From assembly GCA_031376285.1 (NCBI GenBank), contig JANMDN010000010.1, positions 69,631 to 133,630 of the forward strand: a stretch of 64,000 bases of DNA, given 5' to 3'. This DNA comes from JANMDN01 sp031376285. Lineage in GTDB: Bacteria; Actinomycetota; Thermoleophilia; Miltoncostaeales; Miltoncostaeaceae. The notes under the pieces were generated by a model. The model saw only the letters and a program-made list of their open reading frames with translations, was not told the origin of the DNA and did not search any database. A program made the translations under genes and the position numbers. Positions within the stretch are counted from its first letter, which is position 1, and the number at the start of each line of letters is the position of its first letter. Below are positions 59,840 through 64,000 of the stretch, piece after piece.

Positions 59840-61310
59840 GAGGTTGTCCCGTGGCTCGTAGAACTTTGGGGTAGGCGGCGGTTCCTCCGCTCCGTCCGTT
59901 GGTGTTGCCAGCGTTCGGAGTGATCCAGCCATAGATCCCAGGAGGAACCACCGTGAAGGAAATCGTAGATGCCGGGCCGGTCGACGTGAGTCCGGTCGTG
60001 TTACCGCCCGCTGTTTAGGAGGCGCTCGGAGCGCTCGTTGGTGCGGCCCGGGAGGGCCTGCTCGCGTTGTCTGTCGGGGTTGGGCTGGGTGTGCTGTCGG
60101 AGTTGATGGAAGAAGAAGTCACCGCGGTTGTTGGTCCGAGGGGCCGCCATGATCCCGATCGTGGCGCGGTCCGTCATGGTCATGAGGCGGGTGAGGTGAC
60201 TCTCGGTGGCCGTCGGGTCCCGGTCGAGCGGCCTCGCGTTCGCACCGCTGATGGCACCGGGGAGGTCTCGCTTTCGACGTATGAGCATTTCGCTTCGCGT
60301 GACCCGCTGACTCGGGTGGTGATGGAGCGGATCCTCGCGGGGGTATCTGCGCGTCGATTCGATGGCACGAACGAACCGGTCGGCGCGCACGTCACGGCGG
60401 TCGAGCGTTCGACGTCGAAGTCGGCGGTGTCCCGGATGTTCATCGAACGGACCCGGGATGGCCTCGAGGAGCTTATGACTCGGAGTCTCGCCGATGTGCG
60501 GCTTGCGGTTTTGATGCTCGACGGGATCGAGATCAAGGAACGCACCCACATCGTGTGCCTTGGGATCACGACCCAAGGGGTGAAGATCCCCCTCGGGTTG
60601 TGGGAAGGCTCAACCGAGAACGCGGCAGTCGCGACGGCACTCCTGGCTGATCTTGTCGAGCGGGGTCTTGATCCCGGGCAAGGGATCTTGTTTGTCCTTG
60701 ATGGCGGGAAAGCCCTCAGGAAGGCGATCCGGTCGGTGTTCGGGGAGGCCGCGATCGTGCAGCGGTGTATCCGTCACAAGGAACGAAACGTCACCGACCA
60801 CCTCCCCGAGCGTGACCGCCAGGCGGTGCGCGCACGCCTACGCGCGGCGTGGGATAGCGACGACCACCAAACCGCGAAGGGGCTCCTGGAGGTACTCGCG
60901 AGTGAGCTTGACCGGATCTACCCCGATGCCGCGAAATCGTTGCGCGAAGGCCTTGAGGAGACCATCACCGTGCAACGCCTGGGCATCACCGGGACACTCA
61001 AACAGACGCTGTCATCAACCAACCCCATCGAGTCGATGATCGGAATCGTTCGCAAAACGCAACGAAACGTGAAGCACTGGCAACCCGGAGACATGGCACT
61101 ACGGTGGACCGCCGCCGGGCTCCTCGAAGCCGAAAAGCAGTTCCGCAAGATCATGGGGTACAAGCAGATCGGTGACCTCACCAACCGCATCGACAGGCTC
61201 CGAAAGGTTGAACACGTGCAACCCGCAACCGACCCCGCTACGCTCATCCCCGCGTAGCTACATCAAGGGGACCGCCGTCACCGAAGTTCCACGACGACCG
61301 GGACAACCTC
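59840..61310 (+). mobile_element. IS256-family insertion sequence, complete ends
   Basis: A 1471-bp element. Both ends begin GAGGTTGTCCCG (59840-59851 and, inverted, 61299-61310), and the inverted homology continues inward to about 45 bp (left CGTAGAACTTTGG, right inverted CGTGGAACTTCGG). It is flanked by the 8-bp direct repeat GCCGAAGG. It carries a transposase gene with an in-frame amber codon. The clean duplication suggests a single, fairly recent insertion into the Abi-like gene. Confidence 0.9.
59953..61257 (+). pseudogene. IS256 transposase with in-frame TAG at codon 22
   Basis: The frame begins at GTG 59953 after a strong AGGAGG ribosome site, meets TAG at 60016-60018, then continues with family-typical sequence (AAREGLLALSVGVG, ELMEEEVTAVVGPRGRHDP) to the end. 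The catalytic residues are in VLMLDGIEIK, FVLDGGKAL and SSTNPIESM. A start at TTG 60067 would give 396 residues lacking the usual N-terminus. Either the element was silenced by a nonsense mutation or a shortened protein is made. The rest is undamaged. Confidence 0.82.
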
Positions 61311-61318
61311 GCCGAAGG
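61311..61318 (+). repeat. IS256 target-site duplication, right copy
   Basis: GCCGAAGG, identical to 59832-59839. Confidence 0.85.
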
Positions 61319-61775
61319 TCTCGGAACCGCTCTTGAACTCGGCATCTGGAACGCCACCCTCGCCTCGCGTCTCTGGCTTCCGATCTCCGTCGCGGAGATC
61401 GCCTTCCGCAACCTCGCCGACCAGGCGGTGAGCGCAGTTCACGGCCGAGCCAGCGATTGGCTCTTTGATGCTCCAGATGAAGTCGGAGAACGCGCAGCGT
61501 TGCCGGGCGAAACGCGTCCGGATCAAGCTCGCCTTGCTCGAGAGCAGGCGATTCAGCAAGGCCTCATGCGCCCCACGCGGGACGACATCAGCGCCAGGCT
61601 GACGTTCGGTTTCTGGACGATTCATGCTCCCGCGACGCTCCTCAAGGAAGACCCGCCGGTTGACCTGTTCTGCCTGGTGGCCAGTCGACTCGGCGATCCG
61701 GAGGCGTGGTCTTCTGAAGTCCGTACCATGGCACCATGGTTGAGGGCCTTCTGGACCGGGAGTAAGTCGGGCTGC
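61311..61775 (+). pseudogene. Abi-like gene, 3' part (interrupted by IS256)
   Basis: Continuation of the Abi-like protein: LGTALELGIWNATLASRLWL, ISVAEIAFRNLADQAVSAVHG, ASDWLFD, then ISARLTFGFWTIHAPATLL. The pattern (wN..ls..lw..l...E..lRN, and later LTFGFW) fits the Abi_2-like abortive-infection group. Past about 61775 the frame stays open to 62201 but becomes arginine-rich and unlike the family, so the real 3' end is uncertain. The usual C-terminal RNxxxHH motif is not seen; this half may also be degraded. Confidence 0.65.
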
Positions 61776-61993
61776 TCGATCCCACACACACGATCGCTCC
61801 CAGTCGCAGTCGCGATGGAGATCCGCCGTTGCATCGGCCGATCCAAGACCCGGTGCAGACTCTCGCGTCCGCGAGCCATACGCTGTCGAGGCACCGTCCC
61901 CTGCCCTTGGGGGGCGCTACTCGATCGACCGCTCACGGATGACGCCCGCCGGACACGTCAGCGCATGGCCCTCGATTCGCCAGTTGCGACTCG

Positions 61994-62845
61994 GTGCCTC
62001 CTGGACAGGCGGCTCGCGGCGATCGACGGGAGGTTTTCTCGGCAGCCCTACAGCAGGCGGAAGAACTGCACCGGGCGTCCGAGAGCAGCGGATGCGCGTC
62101 GAAACCGCTGCCGCTCTTCTACGCTCTCAGCCAGGCGGGCCGAGCCATCGTTGCGGCAAAGGAACCGTCGTCTGAGTGGCGTCCCATCGGGCACGGACTG
62201 AAGGTGTCCGTTCGGGATCCGATCGGCGCGACGTTGATCACGCCGACTCAGTCGAAGGGGTCGTCCTTCCAGGCGATGGCCCGCGCCCTGGACGACAGGC
62301 CACCCGGGGACGTAGTGACCCTCAGCCGAGTGTGGGCGGCGATTCCCGGTTTGGAGGTCGCACCTGGTCTGGGTGATCAAGAGCAACGGCCGTTGGCCCT
62401 GCAGCCCTATCCCGGAGGAGAGGACACCCACTACTTTCTCGTCGAAGGACCAGCAAACGAAGCCGACGAGCAGATGGTGAGGCGCGAGTACGCGGTCTTC
62501 CCGCGCCTGCGGTCGGCCCAGCTCTGGTCCTACGTCGATACAGCGACCGAACAACGCGCATGGGTGCCGGGCTGGACTGTCGACGTGCTCGACCACGCCG
62601 CCCCGCGCTACCCGGGCAACAATCGGGTCCTGATACCGTGCCTCAAGGATGGTGAGGACCCGCCCTCGCTCCTCCTGCTCTGGTGGATGGTGCTGATCGC
62701 TCTGTCGAGCATCGCTCGCTATGAGCCGGAACGGTGGTCGAAAGCAATCAACGTCGACGAGTCAGAGACCGCAGTGCCTTTGGAGAACGGCCTTCGGGCA
62801 GCAGAAGGTCATGTACCCGGCCTCATCCTGGAAGCACTGCGTTAG
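61994..62845 (+). CDS. YaaC-like protein (possibly 5'-frameshifted)
   Basis: A 283-residue protein resembling the YaaC family: FSAALQQAEELHRASES, then PLFYALSQAGRAIVAA is the diagnostic block, and LLLLWWMVLIALSSIARYEP near the C-terminus is a hydrophobic helix pair. The function of YaaC is unknown. GTG 61994 is the first start in this frame. In the +1-related frame, MTPAGHVSAWPSIRQLR (from 61939) looks like the missing N-terminus, so a frameshift near 61985-61992 is likely. The 3' end abuts repeat copy F. Confidence 0.65.
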   Translation: MPPGQAARGDRREVFSAALQQAEELHRASESSGCASKPLPLFYALSQAGRAIVAAKEPSSEWRPIGHGLKVSVRDPIGATLITPTQSKGSSFQAMARALDDRPPGDVVTLSRVWAAIPGLEVAPGLGDQEQRPLALQPYPGGEDTHYFLVEGPANEADEQMVRREYAVFPRLRSAQLWSYVDTATEQRAWVPGWTVDVLDHAAPRYPGNNRVLIPCLKDGEDPPSLLLLWWMVLIALSSIARYEPERWSKAINVDESETAVPLENGLRAAEGHVPGLILEALR

Positions 62846-62853
62846 GGGCAGCG

Positions 62854-62899
62854 CGGGCAGCGGGGCTGCCTGGGCGGGGATGACCTTGCGTTCGAGCAC
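62854..62899 (+). repeat. Palindromic repeat copy F
   Basis: CGGGCAGCGGGGCTGCC stem, then GGGCGGGGATGACC and TTGCGTTCGAGCAC. It begins 8 bp after the YaaC-like stop. Confidence 0.7.
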
Positions 62900-62923
62900 G
62901 AGTCTCACTGTCCGAGACACCGC

Positions 62924-62980
62924 GTGCAGCAGGGTTACCTGGGCATCACAGTCAGGTCTTTCCATCACCTACGCCGTAAG
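62924..62980 (+). repeat. Palindromic repeat copy G (diverged)
   Basis: GTGCAGCAGGGTTACCTGGG, then CAGTCAGGTC and CGCCGTAAG. The stem is weakened by substitutions. It lies 60 bp before the antitoxin start at 63040. Confidence 0.5.
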
Positions 62981-63012
62981 TCTCGCCGGTGGCGTGGCCC
63001 CCCTCGACCCCT

Positions 63013-63032
63013 GCGTAGAAGTAGTGCTACGC
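63013..63032 (+). promoter_or_regulatory. Antitoxin operator and -10 box
   Basis: Inverted repeat GCGTAG-N8-CTACGC. The TACGCT box (63028-63033) overlaps the right arm and ends 6 nt before the ATG at 63040. Arms and -10 hexamer match those of the Phd/VapC pair near 11.2 kb. Confidence 0.65.
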
Positions 63033-63039
63033 TTGAGGC

Positions 63040-63288
63040 ATGGGTAGGACGATCAGCCAGCGTGAGCTCCGCAACGACATCTCCCGCGTCCTTCGAGAGG
63101 TCGAGGGAGGAGAGCCGGTTCAGGTGACGGTTGCGGGTCGCCCCGTCGCCGAGATCCGACCTCTCGCCACCAGGCGGCGACGCGTTCCGATGAGCGAGGT
63201 CATCGAGTTCCTGTCAACGGTCGAGCCGAACCCGGGCCTCGCCGGCGACATCCGCTTCCTCGACGACGCGACGACAGACGACCTTTGA
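63040..63288 (+). CDS. Phd/YefM-type antitoxin
   Basis: An 82-residue antitoxin. MGRTISQRELRNDISRVLREVEGGE and VAGRPVAEIRPL form the Phd fold; the tail (VIEFLSTVEPNPGLAGDIR, FLDDATTDDL) binds toxin. It belongs to the same subfamily as the antitoxin at 10923-11177 (shared SQRELRN / TQRELRN). The stop overlaps a TTG start of the toxin (TTGA). A leaderless transcript is likely. Confidence 0.88.
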   Translation: MGRTISQRELRNDISRVLREVEGGEPVQVTVAGRPVAEIRPLATRRRRVPMSEVIEFLSTVEPNPGLAGDIRFLDDATTDDL

Positions 63289-63683
63289 GCGCTGACGCGG
63301 GCGTCCTGCTGGATACCTCAATCCTCATCGGTATCGAGACCGCAAGGCTCGACCCCATGGACTTCGAGGGCGCCGACGCGTCGGTATCGGTCATCACCGC
63401 CGCGGAACTCGAGATCGGCGTTCACCGGGCGACCGACCCTCTCGAACGATCTCGGCGGCTAGGTACCCTCCGCTGGGTCGACCAGGCGTTCGACCTGCTC
63501 CCTGTCGACCGAGCGGTCGCGTCCGCGTTCAGTGCTCTCGCTGCGCAGCTCAGGAGCGAAGGAAGGGCGGTGCCCATCATGGACGCTCTCATCGGCGCCA
63601 CGGCCATCGCGAACGGCCTTCGAGTCATGACCCAGGATGCTGGCTTCACCAAGATGCCAGGCGTCACGGCTCAAGTCGTCTGA
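63285..63683 (+). CDS. vapC: PIN-domain toxin (VapC family)
   Basis: A 132-residue PIN ribonuclease: GVLLDTSILIGIE (first Asp), VITAAELEIGVHRA (Glu), VPIMDALIGATAIANG (third acidic site) and MTQDAGFTKMPGV. It starts at TTG 63285, overlapping the antitoxin stop. It resembles the toxin at 10517-10930 in type. Repeat copy H lies 19 bp downstream. Confidence 0.88.
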   Translation: MSADAGVLLDTSILIGIETARLDPMDFEGADASVSVITAAELEIGVHRATDPLERSRRLGTLRWVDQAFDLLPVDRAVASAFSALAAQLRSEGRAVPIMDALIGATAIANGLRVMTQDAGFTKMPGVTAQVV

Positions 63684-63702
63684 CCTTGCCAACGTCGCCG
63701 CG

Positions 63703-63750
63703 CGGGCAGCAGGGCTTCCTGGCTGGGTCGGACCCTCATTCGATCACCTT
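63703..63750 (+). repeat. Palindromic repeat copy H (diverged)
   Basis: CGGGCAGCAGGGCTTCCTGG, then GGGTCGGACC and CATTCGATCACC. The stem carries mismatches. Confidence 0.55.
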
Positions 63751-63803
63751 CGCTGAAAGCAGCCGAGCAGCCCGACGTTCGCGAACTGGACCCGGTTGAC
63801 GGA

Positions 63804-63857
63804 CGGGGCAGCGGGGCTGCCTGGGCAGTCAGGTCCCGCGTTCGATCTACACCGTAA
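63804..63857 (+). repeat. Palindromic repeat copy I
   Basis: GGGGCAGCGGGGCTGCC stem, then CTGGGCAGTCAGGTCC, GCGTTCGATC and ACCGTAAG. The open frame at the window edge begins inside it with no start codon. Confidence 0.7.
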
Positions 63858-64000
63858 GGCCGGTCGTTGGCCGCTTCGCGACGACGATCGGCAATCAGAT
63901 CAGCGACGACCTGCCCATCGCCAAGGTGCTGAAACATTCCACGGATGCGGGCGACCTCTCCGAGCTGTGGGACAAGGACGAGCCGCTCACCGTCGCGCTC
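63839..64000 (+). pseudogene. 5'-truncated coding fragment at the window edge
   Basis: A frame open to the window end reads TVRPVVGRFATTIGNQISDD, then LPIAKVLKHSTDAGDLSEL and DKDEPLTVAL. Composition looks coding, but from the last in-frame stop (63797) no ATG, GTG or TTG occurs before the homology-like part. Its 5' end appears to have been replaced by repeat copy I. I do not recognise the family. Confidence 0.4.

Noticed and set aside
61776..62201. Continuation of the Abi-like protein to the stop at 62201
   Set aside because: The frame becomes arginine-rich and loses family likeness, and it overlaps the YaaC-like gene; probably out of frame.

Overview
The window is GC-rich, dense bacterial chromosome with many GTG and TTG starts and 4-bp stop/start overlaps (ATGA, GTGA, TTGA). 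Gene content suggests an actinobacterium, most plausibly a deep-branching Thermoleophilia-like lineage: separate adjacent accD and accA, a eukaryote-like (type 2) isoleucyl-tRNA synthetase, a full 14-gene nuo operon, and a CODH/xanthine-dehydrogenase-family molybdo-hydroxylase operon. The taxonomic call is inference; no rRNA or tRNA gene was found to anchor it.

Layout. 1-4.6 kb: fatty-acid genes (3' end of fabF, a dual-specificity phosphatase, a secreted glycosidase-like protein, accD, accA). 4.6-10.5 kb: lipid kinase, alpha/beta hydrolase, HAD phosphatase, ileS. 10.5-12.2 kb: two toxin-antitoxin (TA) pairs and a DUF2132 gene. 12.2-18 kb: thioredoxin, L,D-transpeptidase, PolX-PHP polymerase, a vapBC pair, trehalose-6-phosphate phosphatase. 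18-34.2 kb: a molybdenum island holding a TauE-type permease, an HTH-TOBE regulator, modABC, a MocA-like cytidylyltransferase, CoxE and CoxD maturation factors, an XdhC-like protein, CoxG, the Cox S, L and M subunits, and moaA. Embedded in it is a DtxR / two-domain multicopper oxidase / ZIP transporter cassette with striking palindromes. 34.2-40.9 kb: two more TA pairs, a PadR regulator with a 32-bp palindromic operator driving an ABC exporter, an RfbC-like epimerase and a nitroreductase. 41-55 kb: nuoA-N on the minus strand.

55.3-64 kb is accessory DNA: a standalone AIPR-type protein with an N-terminal Mrr-like nuclease signature, an ISL3 remnant, duplicated and truncated vapC genes, an IS256 element inserted cleanly into an Abi-like gene, a YaaC-like gene with an apparent 5' frameshift, another Phd/VapC pair, and at least nine copies of a palindromic repeat. 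In four cases the repeat lies exactly at a gene-truncation breakpoint.

How it works together: modABC imports molybdate, MoaA and the MocA-like protein make and mature the cofactor, CoxD, CoxE and XdhC insert or activate it, and the S/L/M hydroxylase uses it. The large subunit carries AYRGAGR instead of the form I CODH loop AYRCSFR, so its substrate is open. The right end is a degrading defence/TA region. The best candidates for undescribed biology are the breakpoint-associated repeat, the AIPR/Mrr gene, the DtxR-MCO-ZIP cassette, and the leaderless antitoxin promoters with shared operators.
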